A DNA stretch of 46,413 bases from Rhizobium sp. Q54 (GCA_945871425.1 CAMBVS010000027.1:1-46413); one strand, 5' to 3'; positions 31,511-40,749 are shown, counted from the stretch's first letter. The notes: generated by a model from the letters alone, not told the origin. Numbers and translations are program-made.

Positions 31511-33319
31511 ATGCCCGCCGCCGACATCGCCACCTATCTCGGCGTGCGCTCCGCCATCTGTCCCAGCGTCCGCTGCGACGGCCGCCGGCTCACCTTCGTC
31601 TCCGATCACACCGGCGTCGGCCAGGCGTGGGCGATGGACCTGCCCTCCGCCGCGCCGACCCAGGTCACCCATCACAAGGACAAGGTGAGCTTCGTCGACC
31701 ATGCTCCGGTCGGCGACGCGCTGATCTACGGCATGGACTCGGGCGGCGACGAGCGCATCCAGTTCTACCTGCTCGCCGACGGAACAGGCACGGCGAAGGC
31801 GCTGACCAAGCGCCCCGAGGTGATCCACATCTGGGGCGGCTGGTCCGCGGATGCCAAGCGCATCGCCTATGGCGCCAATGTCCGCAACCAGGCGTTCTTC
31901 GATGTCTACGTCATGGACGTGAGCACGGGCGAAGAGATCTGCGTCTTTCAGGGCGACGGGCACTTCGCGCCGGTCGCCTGGTCGCCGGACGGCCGCCAGC
32001 TCGCCGTCATCGAGATGTGGGGCATGCTTCACATCGACCTGCACCTTCTCGACATCGCCACGGGCAGAATCGAGAAGCTGCTGACGCCGAAGGCCGAGTC
32101 GCGCCACCAGTCGATCCGCTTCGCCAGGGATGGCGCCTCGCTCTTCCTCGCGACCGACTGCGACCGCGACTTCCTCGGCATGGCGCGCCTCGACCTCAAA
32201 TCGCTAAGCCTCGACTGGCTGCATGCGCCCGATTGGGACGTCGAAGTCGTCCGGCCGTCCAAGGACAACGCTCGCATCGCCCATGTCACCAACGTCGAGG
32301 GCTACGGCAATCTCGCCATCCGCGACATGGCGTCGGGCAAGGACCTGAAGATCGAGCTTCCAGGCCCAGGCATCGTGCCGGAGGTGACGTGGCTCCCTGA
32401 CGGCAGCGGCATCGTCTTCACCCTGAACGGCGCCTGCCGCACTCCCGACCTCTACCGCGCCGACGCCGCGACCGGCGCGGTCACGCGGCTCACCACCTCC
32501 GACACCAAAGGCCTGAAGGTGGCGGACTTCGTCGAGCCGGAGCTCATCCACTATCCGACCTTCGACGGCCGCCGGATCCCCGCCTTCTTCTTCCGGCCCA
32601 AGACGCCGAAGCCGGCCAAGGGCTGGCCCTGCGTGATGGTCGTCCATGGCGGCCCCGAGTCGCAGTACCTGCCGAACTTCCGCACCGAGGTGCAGTTCCT
32701 GATCGCGCACGGCTACGCGGTCCTCGCCACCAACGTCCGCGGATCGTCGGGCTATGGGCGCGCCTATCTGGCGCTCGACGACGTCCGCAAACGCCCGGAT
32801 ACGGTCACCGACCTCGCCCATGCCAACGCATGGCTCAGCCGGCACCCCGACATCGACGGCCGTCGCATCGCCGTCATGGGGCAGTCTTATGGTGGCTTCA
32901 TGGTCCTTGCCGCCATCACCATGTATCCGGATCTGTGGGCCGCCGGCGTCGACTTCTACGGCATCGCCAACTGGCTCACCATGCTGGCGAACACCGGGCC
33001 GTGGCGGCGCAAGCAGCGGGCGAAGGAGTACGGCGATCCCGAGCGGGACCGCGACTTCCTGATCGGGCTCTCGCCGCTGACCCATGTGAACGAAATCAAG
33101 TGCCCGCTGCTGGTCGCCCAGGGCCTGACCGATCCGCGCGTGCCGCCGTCGGAGAGCGAGCAGATCGTCAAGGCGGTCAAGGCGCGCAACGTTCCCTGCG
33201 AATACGTGACCTTCCCCGATGAGGGCCACGGCTTCGTCAAGCTTCACAACCGTCTCACGGTCCATGGCGCGGTCGCGGAATTCCTCGACCGCTTCGTCGG
33301 AGGGCGTCCCAATGGCTGA
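31511..33319 (+). CDS. S9-family serine peptidase (prolyl oligopeptidase / acylaminoacyl-peptidase type)
   Basis: A protein of 602 residues from ATG 31511. The N-terminal half is a WD-like beta-propeller with repeated DG-A-x-LAxxxD-type blades (for example PVAWSPDGRQLAVIEMWG). The C-terminal half is an alpha/beta hydrolase: GGPESQY oxyanion region, nucleophile S459 in GQSYGGFM, acid D541 in LTDPRVPPSES, and base H573 in DEGHGF. No signal peptide is seen, so it is likely cytoplasmic and cleaves small peptides. Its last eight bases overlap the start of the following hydrolase gene, so the two are translationally coupled. Confidence 0.92.
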   Translation: MPAADIATYLGVRSAICPSVRCDGRRLTFVSDHTGVGQAWAMDLPSAAPTQVTHHKDKVSFVDHAPVGDALIYGMDSGGDERIQFYLLADGTGTAKALTKRPEVIHIWGGWSADAKRIAYGANVRNQAFFDVYVMDVSTGEEICVFQGDGHFAPVAWSPDGRQLAVIEMWGMLHIDLHLLDIATGRIEKLLTPKAESRHQSIRFARDGASLFLATDCDRDFLGMARLDLKSLSLDWLHAPDWDVEVVRPSKDNARIAHVTNVEGYGNLAIRDMASGKDLKIELPGPGIVPEVTWLPDGSGIVFTLNGACRTPDLYRADAATGAVTRLTTSDTKGLKVADFVEPELIHYPTFDGRRIPAFFFRPKTPKPAKGWPCVMVVHGGPESQYLPNFRTEVQFLIAHGYAVLATNVRGSSGYGRAYLALDDVRKRPDTVTDLAHANAWLSRHPDIDGRRIAVMGQSYGGFMVLAAITMYPDLWAAGVDFYGIANWLTMLANTGPWRRKQRAKEYGDPERDRDFLIGLSPLTHVNEIKCPLLVAQGLTDPRVPPSESEQIVKAVKARNVPCEYVTFPDEGHGFVKLHNRLTVHGAVAEFLDRFVGGRPNG

Positions 33320-34922
33320 CGATCGTCTTTCCCGCATCGATGCGCTGTTCTCCGACTGGGCCCGGGACAAGCAGCCCGGCGCCTCGCTCGCCGTCGTCAG
33401 CAAAGGCGAGGTGGTGCTGAAGAAGTCGTACGGCCTCGCCGACCTCGAGCATGGCGTGCCGCTCTCCTCGTCCTCGATCTTCTACATCTGCTCGATCACC
33501 AAGCAGTTCTGCTGCACCGCGCTGCTGATGCTGGAGGCCGAGGGCAAGCTCAGCCTCGAGGACGAGGTCCAGAAGCACCTGCCCGAGCTGCCGCGCTTCG
33601 ATCACAAGCTGACCATCCGCCATCTCTTGAACAACGCCAGCGGCCTGCGTGACGAACTGACCCTGATGCTGTTCGCCGGCATCGGCTTCGAGCAGGCAAT
33701 CTCGCGCGACGACCTGTTCGATCTGGTGACCCGCCAGCGTACCCTCGATTTCCAGCCGGCCACCCGCTACCGCTACTCGAATTCCAACTTCATGCTGGCG
33801 TCCGTGATCGTCGAGCGGGCGTCGGGCGAGGATTTCCGCTCCTTCCTCAAGCGGCGCATCTTCAAGCCGCTCGGCATGACCTCGACCCGGCTCTGCGACG
33901 ACAACAGCGAGCTGATCCCCGGCATCGCCCGACCGTACAGCCGCGACCAGGGCGGCAACTGGCACCGCAACCTGGCGCTGGTCGAGCTCTCCGGCGACGG
34001 CGGCATCCTCTCCAGCGTCGACGACATGCTGGTCTGGCACGCCAACTATCGCCAGAACCGACTGCCGCTGCCCGACCTCATGCAGAAGCTCTCGACTCGC
34101 GGCCGCATGGTCAACGGCCACTCGATCGCCTATGCGCTGGGCCTGCGGACGCCGGAGTACCGCGGCCGCCGCGCCTTCATGCATGGCGGCGGCTGGCCGG
34201 GCTACACACACGAGCTCATCCACTTCCCCGACGACGATCTCGGCATTCTACTTTTCACCAACCGCGACGACACCCGCTCGACCCTGCTGACGCGCACCAT
34301 CGCCGACATCTGGCTCGGCCTCGAGCGGCCGGCGCCGCGGAGCGACGCGCTGCCGCTCGAGCGACAGGCCGGGCGATACTTCGATCGCGACGAGGGCTAC
34401 ACCATGGTGCTGGCGGCCGATGGCTCGCGGCTGGTCGCCGAGGTGGTCGACTACAAGTTCTGGCTGGAGCAGACCACCGCCGACCGCTTCGACACCGCCA
34501 TCGGCCCGCACCCGGTGTCGCTGCGCCTGATCGGCCCGGCCGACGCCAAGTACCCGAAGGTCGAGGCGACGCTGGACGGCGGCCAGGTGCTGGTGTTCGA
34601 GCATCCGGTGCCAGCCCAGCTCGAGCCCAGCCAGCTCGGCGCCTATGCCGGCACCTATGCCACGCCGGAGCTGCCGGTCTCCTACATCGTCGAGGCCGTC
34701 GACGACCGGCTCTCGCTCCGTCTCGACCGCAGCTTCCCCAAGCCCGGCCGGCAGACGCTGACGCCCTTAGGCGACGATCTCTTCGTCCTCCAGCTGCCGT
34801 TCTTCTACAAGCCGTCGACCGGGACCATCAAATTCCTGCGCGGCGCCGGCGGCATGGTCGAAGGCCTTCGGATCAACCTCGGCCGCATCTCCGACCTCAG
34901 GATGACGCGCCGGCCGGGTTAG
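33312..34922 (+). CDS. Serine hydrolase, beta-lactamase/class C PBP fold
   Basis: A protein of 536 residues from ATG 33312. The penicillin-binding-protein motifs are SITK (S61, K64), YSN (Y155-N157) and HGGGWPG in place of KTG. The extra C-terminal domain (about 370-536) is a beta-rich module found in D-aminopeptidase-like and esterase-like members of this family. No signal peptide is seen, which argues against a true periplasmic beta-lactamase; a D-aminopeptidase, amidase or esterase is more likely. It is coupled to the S9 peptidase and convergent with an amidase, sharing four bases (TTAG) at the stops. Confidence 0.89.
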   Translation: MADDRLSRIDALFSDWARDKQPGASLAVVSKGEVVLKKSYGLADLEHGVPLSSSSIFYICSITKQFCCTALLMLEAEGKLSLEDEVQKHLPELPRFDHKLTIRHLLNNASGLRDELTLMLFAGIGFEQAISRDDLFDLVTRQRTLDFQPATRYRYSNSNFMLASVIVERASGEDFRSFLKRRIFKPLGMTSTRLCDDNSELIPGIARPYSRDQGGNWHRNLALVELSGDGGILSSVDDMLVWHANYRQNRLPLPDLMQKLSTRGRMVNGHSIAYALGLRTPEYRGRRAFMHGGGWPGYTHELIHFPDDDLGILLFTNRDDTRSTLLTRTIADIWLGLERPAPRSDALPLERQAGRYFDRDEGYTMVLAADGSRLVAEVVDYKFWLEQTTADRFDTAIGPHPVSLRLIGPADAKYPKVEATLDGGQVLVFEHPVPAQLEPSQLGAYAGTYATPELPVSYIVEAVDDRLSLRLDRSFPKPGRQTLTPLGDDLFVLQLPFFYKPSTGTIKFLRGAGGMVEGLRINLGRISDLRMTRRPG

Positions 34923-36307
34923 CGCGCCATCGGCGGCAGCGGCACCGGCTTCGCCCGTTCGAGTAGGCGGGCGACACGCAGCACGGTGCCGTCGCGGAAA
35001 CGGCCGGCTGCCAGGTGCAGGCCGATCGGCAGGCCCTCGCCGTCGAGGCCCCAGGGAAAACTCGCCGCCGGCTGTCCCGACATGTTGAAGGGGAAAGTGA
35101 AGGCAGCCCAGTCGAGCCACCACGCCTGCGTCGCCGGATCGGCCAGCTGGCGGCCGATCGGGAAGGCTGTGATGCCCGAGGCCGGCGACAGCAGCAGGTC
35201 GTAGCGGCCAAGGAAACGGCCGAGGGACTGGGCGACGGCGAGGCGCACGGCTTCCGCCGCCTTGAGGTCGACGGCACTGATGGTCTCGGCATGGGCCGCC
35301 ATGCGCACGAGGTCCGGGTCCATGACGGCGCGCGTCTCCGGCCGCATGGCCAGCACGCCACGGGCGACGCCGGTCGACCAGATGGTCAGCTCCGCCTGCC
35401 TCGGATCGCCGATGTCGGGATCCGCCGCCTCGACCGTGGCGCCCGCCTCGGCCAGCACGCGCGCCGCATCCCCGACCGCGGCTGCGATCTCCGGCCGCGC
35501 CCCGGTGAATCCCAAGGTGGTCGAGACCGCGATCCTGAGACCGGCGACGCCGCCCTCGACATCTTCTTCAGGCAGGTCCGGCAGCGAGAAGGGATCGCGC
35601 GGATCGGGCCCGGCCATCGCGGCAAGAAGCCGTGCCGCGTCATCGACTCGTCGCGCCATCGGGCCGAAATGGATGTAGGGCGCATTGCCCGCCATTGGAT
35701 GCATGGCGACCCGGCCGAAGGTCGGTTTCAAGCCGACCACGCCGCAGAAGCTGGCGGGGATGCGGATCGAGCCGGCGCCGTCGCTGCCGACCGCGGCCTG
35801 GCCGATGCCGGCGGCGACCGAGGCGGCCGCCCCGCCGGAGGAGCCGCCGGCCTGGCGTTGCGGATGCCAGGGATTTCGGGTCAGGCCCGTCAGCGGGCTG
35901 TCGGAGAGGCCCTTCCATCCGTTCTCCGGCGTCGTCGTCTTGCCGAGAAAGACGGCCCCGGCGGCGCGCAGGCGCGCGACCAGCGGCGCATCCTCGCCGG
36001 CGATGTCGGCGGGTGAAGAGGTGAGCGACCCCAGCCGCGTCGGCCACCCCTCGACCAGGCACTGGTCCTTGAGCGTGACCGGCACGCCGTCGAGAGCGCC
36101 GGCCGGCCGGCCGGCCCGCCAACGCCGCTCGGACCCGCGCGCCGCCGCCAGCGCCTCCTCCCGCGCCAGATGGACGAAGGCATTGAGGCGCGGCTCCAAC
36201 CGGTCGAGTCGCGTGCAGGCCGCCTCCACGACCTCGACCGGCGAGAGCGAACGGTCGCGGAACCGGTCCAGGCAATCCCGGATTGAGAGGAGCGAAGGGT
36301 CGGTCAT
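34919..36307 (-). CDS. Amidase (amidase-signature family), second intact copy
   Basis: A protein of 462 residues from ATG 36307. The long open frame upstream of it runs antisense to the methyltransferase and is not supported. The triad is K80 (VTLKDQ), cis-Ser S156 (GGSSGG) and nucleophile S180 (GSDGAGSIRIPA). It is only distantly related to the amidase at 3192-4766 and lacks its C-terminal DTPDYPLGA stretch. GatA is unlikely, since no gatB/C genes are near. It probably hydrolyses an aliphatic or aryl amide in the cytoplasm. It is divergent from the methyltransferase (91 bases between starts). Confidence 0.9.
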   Translation of the reverse strand: MTDPSLLSIRDCLDRFRDRSLSPVEVVEAACTRLDRLEPRLNAFVHLAREEALAAARGSERRWRAGRPAGALDGVPVTLKDQCLVEGWPTRLGSLTSSPADIAGEDAPLVARLRAAGAVFLGKTTTPENGWKGLSDSPLTGLTRNPWHPQRQAGGSSGGAAASVAAGIGQAAVGSDGAGSIRIPASFCGVVGLKPTFGRVAMHPMAGNAPYIHFGPMARRVDDAARLLAAMAGPDPRDPFSLPDLPEEDVEGGVAGLRIAVSTTLGFTGARPEIAAAVGDAARVLAEAGATVEAADPDIGDPRQAELTIWSTGVARGVLAMRPETRAVMDPDLVRMAAHAETISAVDLKAAEAVRLAVAQSLGRFLGRYDLLLSPASGITAFPIGRQLADPATQAWWLDWAAFTFPFNMSGQPAASFPWGLDGEGLPIGLHLAAGRFRDGTVLRVARLLERAKPVPLPPMAR

Positions 36308-36398
36308 GGCGGCGCACTCTATCAGGGGTGCCACGTCCGGCCACCCGCCTGCTATGGTCGCGCGCCCGCCGGCGATGCCGGCATCGACGGAGCCTAGA

Positions 36399-37277
36399 AT
36401 GACGGAAACGGCGACACTCGGTCCGAGCAAGGTCCTGGCGGCCTGGCGTGACGTCGAGGCCGGGCGCATGACGCGCGAAGCCTTCCATGCGACCGAGACC
36501 GAGGTCCTGGCGGCGTATCGGCGGCAATGGACCGAGGCGCTGGCCGGATCTCCGATCGGCGACCTGGAGACCGCGGTGCTGACCGAGATCGGCGCCTGGC
36601 GGAAGGAGCCGGACCTGGCCAAGGTCCGCGCGCGGTGCGAACGATCGCTGGCGCGTCTCAAGGACAAGTGGAACGACGTCGTCGGCAGCGAGGTCGCCTC
36701 CGAGCAGGTCGTCGCCTACTACGACACCGCCGACGACCTGATCGAAGAGCTGATGTGGTGGCATGCGCTGCGCGACGACACCTCACCGCTGGCCTATGCC
36801 GTCTCGCTCGACTTCGCCCGTGCCAATGGGTTGAAGCACCTGCTCGACTTCGGCTCCGGCGTCGGCGTCTCCGCCGTGCTGTTTCGGAAGCAATGCGAGA
36901 CGATGACGCTCGCCGACGTCAGCTCGACGCTGCTCAATTTCTGCCGCTGGCGGGCCGAGCGGCGCGGCATCCCCGCCCGTTTCATCGACCTCAAGACCGA
37001 AGGCCTGCCGAAGGCCAGCTTCGACCTGGTCACGGCGATGGACGTGTTCGAGCACCTGGAGGATCCGGCGAAGGCAATCACCGATCTGGACGCCGCGCTG
37101 AAGCCCGGCGGCTACGTCCTCGGCCGCTTCGCCGCCGACCCCGCCGACGATGACCGCCCGCAGCACATCGTGCACGACTTCCAGCCGGTGTTCAGGCGCT
37201 TCGCCGAGCTTGGATACAAGGAAGCCTGGAAGGACCAGTGGTTCTGGGGACACCAGGCGTTTCAGAAGCCGGCGTAG
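36399..37277 (+). CDS. Class I SAM-dependent methyltransferase
   Basis: A protein of 292 residues from ATG 36399. Residues 1-120 are a helical extension with ETAVLTEIGAWRKEPDLAKV; the catalytic domain follows with motif I LLDFGSGVGVSA, post-I acidic LADVSSTLL, motif IV FDLVTAMDVFEHL and GGYVLGRFA. The EHLEDPAKA segment is the usual class I active-site neighbourhood (Methyltransf_11/23 type). The acceptor is unknown. Directly downstream is the fold-back repeat at 37291, so the transcript may end in that structure. Confidence 0.82.
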   Translation: MTETATLGPSKVLAAWRDVEAGRMTREAFHATETEVLAAYRRQWTEALAGSPIGDLETAVLTEIGAWRKEPDLAKVRARCERSLARLKDKWNDVVGSEVASEQVVAYYDTADDLIEELMWWHALRDDTSPLAYAVSLDFARANGLKHLLDFGSGVGVSAVLFRKQCETMTLADVSSTLLNFCRWRAERRGIPARFIDLKTEGLPKASFDLVTAMDVFEHLEDPAKAITDLDAALKPGGYVLGRFAADPADDDRPQHIVHDFQPVFRRFAELGYKEAWKDQWFWGHQAFQKPA

Positions 37278-37290
37278 GGCTTTCCGAATG

Positions 37291-37474
37291 CGGACCCTCG
37301 CTTGGTGCGGTCCGCTCCCCCAAGCCGCCCGCGCGTTGCTTCGCAAACGCGCTACACGTCTTGCTGCCGCTCGCACCGCTCGGGAAGTCTGACGAGTTCC
37401 CGAGCCGGGAAAACGCGGCAGTAAGAGGCGCGGAGCCTCTTACGAGAGCGTTTTGCCACTAAGGCGAGGGTCCG
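37291..37474. repeat. 184-base fold-back element with terminal inverted repeats (MITE-like)
   Basis: CGGACCCTCGC at 37291-37301 and GCGAGGGTCCG at 37464-37474 are exact inverted repeats, and the match extends inward to about 19 bases with one gap. Inside are a left hairpin (GCGCGTT/AACGCGC, 37331-37352), a central palindrome (CTTGCTGCCGC at 37360-37370 pairing with GCGGCAGTAAG at 37415-37425, then GCTCGGGAA/TTCCCGAGC around a 10-base loop) and a right hairpin (GTAAGAGGC/GCCTCTTAC, 37421-37443). The element could fold into a cloverleaf. It has no coding frame and no evident target duplication. It lies between the methyltransferase and the aldehyde dehydrogenase, so it may also affect their transcripts. 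Confidence 0.68.
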
Positions 37475-37508
37475 TTAGATTGCGCGGCTCCCACGTTGCG
37501 AGGCTCAA

Positions 37509-38948
37509 ATGATGGACGGCGGCGTACTCATCGGCGGCAAATGGCAGGCGTCCGCCTCCGGCGCGACCTTGGCCGTGATCAATCCCTCCGACGGCGAGAC
37601 CTTCGGCAAGATCGCGCGCGGCACCGCCGAGGACATCGACCGGGCGGTCAGGGCGGCCCACAAGGCGGCGGAGGGCGCCTGGGGCCGGATGCCGGCGGTC
37701 GAGCGCGGCCGGCTCCTGGTCAAGCTCGGCCTGGCGGTGCTCGCCAACTACGACGAGCTGGTGCGCCTCGAGGCCATGGACACCGGCAAGCCGCTGAAGC
37801 AGGCCAAGGCCGACATCACCGCGCTCGCCCGTTACCTCGAATTCTACGGCGGCGCCGCCGACAAGCTGCACGGCGACACCATCCCCTATCTCGACGGCTA
37901 CACGGTGCTGACGATCCGCGAGCCGCACGGCGTCACCGGCCACATCATCCCGTGGAACTACCCAGCCCAGATCGGCGGCCGCTCGATCAGCGGCGCGCTC
38001 GCCGCCGGCAATGCCTGCGTGGTCAAGCCGGCGGAGGATGCCTGCCTTTCGATCCTGAAGCTGGCCGACCTGGCGCTGGCTGTGGGATTCCCGGAAGGGG
38101 CGATCAACGTCGTCCCCGGCCTCGGCGAGGAGGCGGGCGCGGCGCTCGCCGGCCATCCCGGCATCGACCACATCTCCTTCACCGGGTCGCCTGAGGTCGG
38201 CACGCTGGTCCAGCAGGCCGCCGCCCGCCACAACGGCCAGGTGACAATGGAGCTGGGCGGCAAGTCGCCCCAGCTCGTCTTCTCCGACGCCGACCAGGAT
38301 GCGGCGCTGCCGTTCATCACCAACGCCATCATTCAGAACGCCGGCCAGACCTGCTCGGCCGGCTCGCGGCTCCTGGTGCATGAGCCGATCTACAAGGAGT
38401 TCATCGCCGCGGTCGCCAAACGCTTCGAGGCGCTCAAGGTCGGCTCGTCCGACATGGATCTCGACTGCGGCCCGCTGATCAACAGGAGCCAGCACGAGCG
38501 GGTCGAGGGATTCATCTCGCGGGCCGGCAGAGCCGGCCTGGCGCCCCGGGCTGCCGGAACCATCGCCGCCAATGCGCCGAAGGGCGGCTACTTCGTCGCG
38601 CCGACGATGTTCGCCGACGTGCCGGAGGACCATGAGCTGGTGCGGGACGAGGTGTTCGGCCCAGTGCTGGCCGCCCTTCCCTTCAAGGACGAGGCCGAGG
38701 CGATCCGCCTCGCCAACGGCACGCCCTATGGCCTGGTCGCCGGCGTCTGGACCCGGGACGGCGCCCGCCAGATGCGGCTCGCCCGCGCCATCAAGGTCGG
38801 CCAGGTCTTCATCAACAACTACGGCGCCGGCGGCGGAGTCGAGCTGCCCTTCGGCGGCATGAAGCGCTCGGGCTTCGGCCGCGAGAAGGGCTTCGAGGCG
38901 CTCCTGGGCTTCACCACCACCAAGACCATCGCCATCCGCCACGGCTGA
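37509..38948 (+). CDS. Aldehyde dehydrogenase family protein
   Basis: A 479-residue NAD(P)-dependent enzyme. ATG 37512 is an equally good start. The family motifs are IIPWNYP with N150, FTGSPEVG for cofactor binding, MELGGKSPQLVF with general-base E248, and QNAGQTCSAGSRLLV with the nucleophile C282. Family-wide it oxidises an aldehyde to a carboxylate; the substrate is not fixed by sequence. An SDR gene follows 22 bases downstream, so an alcohol/aldehyde oxidation pair (or a catabolic route of a hydroxy compound) is likely. The fold-back repeat ends 34 bases upstream. Confidence 0.92.
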   Translation: MMDGGVLIGGKWQASASGATLAVINPSDGETFGKIARGTAEDIDRAVRAAHKAAEGAWGRMPAVERGRLLVKLGLAVLANYDELVRLEAMDTGKPLKQAKADITALARYLEFYGGAADKLHGDTIPYLDGYTVLTIREPHGVTGHIIPWNYPAQIGGRSISGALAAGNACVVKPAEDACLSILKLADLALAVGFPEGAINVVPGLGEEAGAALAGHPGIDHISFTGSPEVGTLVQQAAARHNGQVTMELGGKSPQLVFSDADQDAALPFITNAIIQNAGQTCSAGSRLLVHEPIYKEFIAAVAKRFEALKVGSSDMDLDCGPLINRSQHERVEGFISRAGRAGLAPRAAGTIAANAPKGGYFVAPTMFADVPEDHELVRDEVFGPVLAALPFKDEAEAIRLANGTPYGLVAGVWTRDGARQMRLARAIKVGQVFINNYGAGGGVELPFGGMKRSGFGREKGFEALLGFTTTKTIAIRHG

Positions 38949-38970
38949 GAATCACTCAAAGGACATTTCC

Positions 38971-39729
38971 ATGCGTCTCAAGGACAAGGTCGCCGTGGTC
39001 ACCGGCGGCGGCTCGGGCTTCGGCGAAGGCATCGTCAAGCGCTTCGCCAGGGAAGGAGCCAAGGTCGTCGTCAACGACGTCAACCGCCAGTCGGGCGACC
39101 GGGTGGCGCGCGAGATCAACGCCGCCGGCGGCGAGGCCGTCTTCGTCAAGGCCGACGTGGCGTCCTCGGCCGAGGTCAAGGCGATGGTGGAGGAGACGGT
39201 CGGGCGCTTCGGCCATCTCGACGTCATGGTCAACAATGCCGGCATCACGCACAAGAACCGGCCGATGCTGGAGGTGACCGAGGACGAGTTCGACCGCATC
39301 TACGCGGTGAACGTCAAGGCGGTCTATCTGTCGGCGCTGCACGTCGTGCCGGTGATGCGCAAGCGCGGCGGCGGCTCGATCATCACCACGGCCTCGACCG
39401 CGGGCCTCCGGCCCCGCCCCGGCCTCACCGTCTACAACAGCTCCAAGGGCGCGGTCATCACCATGACCAAGTCGATGGCGGTCGAGTTCGCCCCCGACAA
39501 CATCCGCGTCAACTGCCTCTGCCCGGTGATCGGCATGACCGGCCTGACCGAGCTGTTCATGGGCCAGCCCGACACGCCGGAGATCCGCCAGAAGTTCCTC
39601 GGATCGATCCCGCTCGGACGCATGTCGACACCGGAGGATCTCGCCGCCGCCGCTCTCTACCTGGCATCCGACGAGGCCAGCTTCATCACCGGCGTGGCGC
39701 TCGAGGTCGACGGCGGTCGCTGCATCTAG
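38971..39729 (+). CDS. SDR-family oxidoreductase (FabG-like)
   Basis: A 252-residue classical short-chain dehydrogenase. It shows the Rossmann glycine motif TGGGSGFGEG (11-20), NNAG (88-91), catalytic S142, Y155 and K159 in YNSSK, and the C-terminal GVALEVDGG. The D36 in VVVNDVNRQ suggests NAD preference. A good AAAGGA ribosome site precedes the ATG. It follows the aldehyde dehydrogenase in one operon and likely supplies the aldehyde or ketone that enzyme uses. Its stop shares CTAG with the convergent membrane protein gene. Confidence 0.92.
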   Translation: MRLKDKVAVVTGGGSGFGEGIVKRFAREGAKVVVNDVNRQSGDRVAREINAAGGEAVFVKADVASSAEVKAMVEETVGRFGHLDVMVNNAGITHKNRPMLEVTEDEFDRIYAVNVKAVYLSALHVVPVMRKRGGGSIITTASTAGLRPRPGLTVYNSSKGAVITMTKSMAVEFAPDNIRVNCLCPVIGMTGLTELFMGQPDTPEIRQKFLGSIPLGRMSTPEDLAAAALYLASDEASFITGVALEVDGGRCI

Positions 39730-40079
39730 CGGGACGTCCACTGCCAGAGCAGGAAGAGTTCGCCGGCAGCGAACAGCGAGCCGAAGATCAGCTTGTTGTG
39801 CCTTGCGAGCCAGGCCGGGAGGAAGATGTCGAAGTTGTCGGATCGATCGTCGGTGTAGCGCGCGGCAAGCCCTGTCAGCGGGCAGCTGAACCGGTTGGCG
39901 AGAAGGACGATGACTTCCACCCAGACGAAAAGGCTGAGCCACATTGCGATCCGGAAGCGTTCCGCGAAGACGGCGACGGGAATGGCCAGGATCGACGACG
40001 CGAACACCGCCCATGCAATCGTGTGCACCATCCGGATGCGCCACAACGCCCGACGCGCGCCGGCATCATCGCCGGACAT
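39726..40079 (-). CDS. Small membrane protein of unknown function
   Basis: A 117-residue protein with three predicted membrane helices: about 18-38 (HTIAWAVFASSILAIPVAVF), 43-61 (RIAMWLSLFVWVEVIVLLA) and 95-113 (KLIFGSLFAAGELFLLW). Between helices 2 and 3 is the polar loop RFSCPLTGLAARYTDDRSDN, which looks conserved and carries a cysteine. No family name is recognised. It is convergent with the SDR gene, ending on a shared CTAG, and lies 44 bases downstream of DedA on the same strand. Confidence 0.72.
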   Translation of the reverse strand: MSGDDAGARRALWRIRMVHTIAWAVFASSILAIPVAVFAERFRIAMWLSLFVWVEVIVLLANRFSCPLTGLAARYTDDRSDNFDIFLPAWLARHNKLIFGSLFAAGELFLLWQWTSR

Positions 40080-40123
40080 CGGCAGCGCTCACCCAAGGCG
40101 GGGCTGGTCTCATCGGCCGGACT

Positions 40124-40729
40124 CTAGTCGATCTCGACGACCTTCTGAGCGCGCTTGCGGGCCCGGAGGCGGGCAAAGATCACGCCGAGGACGACGATGC
40201 CGATCACGGTCGGCAGCACGACCTTGAGGCCGTATTCCGCCATCAGGCCGGCGATGGCCTTGCCGAAGAAGTAGCCGGCGCCGGCAAAGGTGACCGCCCA
40301 GACCGCGGCCGCGATGATGTTGAGGGTGGTGTAGCGGAGCACGCTGATGCCGGCGGCGCCGCAGGCGAAGGGGGCGACGTTGCGGACGCCGTAGACGAAG
40401 CGGAAGCCTAGGATGAACCAGTTGTCGTAGCGCCTGAGGAAGTCGAAGGCCGGCTGGCAACGCGTCTCAAGCTTGGGGAAGCGGTGCATCAAGGGGCGAC
40501 CCCAGCGCCGCCCGATCCAATAGTAGCACTGGTCTCCGGCGACGGTTCCGGCGAAGCCCGAGAGCACCACGAGCCAGAAATTGAGCAGCCGCTCATGCGC
40601 CGCCCATCCGGCGATGATCTGGATGGTCTCGCCTTCGATGAAGGTGTTGAGAGCGATCGCCCAATAGCCGTACTTGGCGATCAGGTGCTCGATGTCGATG
40701 CCGCCGAGCAGGTGGTGGAGGAAGTCCAT
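40124..40729 (-). CDS. DedA-family membrane protein
   Basis: A 201-residue integral membrane protein with the DedA/SNARE-associated (VTT) domain. It has FIEGETIQIIAG in the first re-entrant region, GTVAGDQCYYWIGRRWG, and the late RFVYGVRNVAPFACGAAGI segment, with FRFVYGVRN as the family's arginine motif. About four or five membrane segments. DedA proteins are undecaprenyl-phosphate or phospholipid transporters/flippases in the families studied. An intrinsic terminator 28-54 bases upstream separates it from the Bax-inhibitor gene. Confidence 0.89.
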   Translation of the reverse strand: MDFLHHLLGGIDIEHLIAKYGYWAIALNTFIEGETIQIIAGWAAHERLLNFWLVVLSGFAGTVAGDQCYYWIGRRWGRPLMHRFPKLETRCQPAFDFLRRYDNWFILGFRFVYGVRNVAPFACGAAGISVLRYTTLNIIAAAVWAVTFAGAGYFFGKAIAGLMAEYGLKVVLPTVIGIVVLGVIFARLRARKRAQKVVEID

Positions 40730-40749
40730 GAACCGTCAGGCTATAGCCG

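Noticed and set aside
33312..34922. Beta-lactamase conferring resistance
   Set aside because: SxxK and YSN are present, but there is no signal peptide and an extra C-terminal domain; a peptidase or esterase role is more likely.
34919..36307. GatA subunit of the amidotransferase
   Set aside because: The signature fits the superfamily, but gatB and gatC are not adjacent and the gene is alone on its strand.
37440..38942. Minus-strand 500-codon frame antisense to the aldehyde dehydrogenase
   Set aside because: The plus strand encodes an enzyme with all catalytic residues; the antisense product is rich in Asp, Arg, Gly and Leu with no domain.
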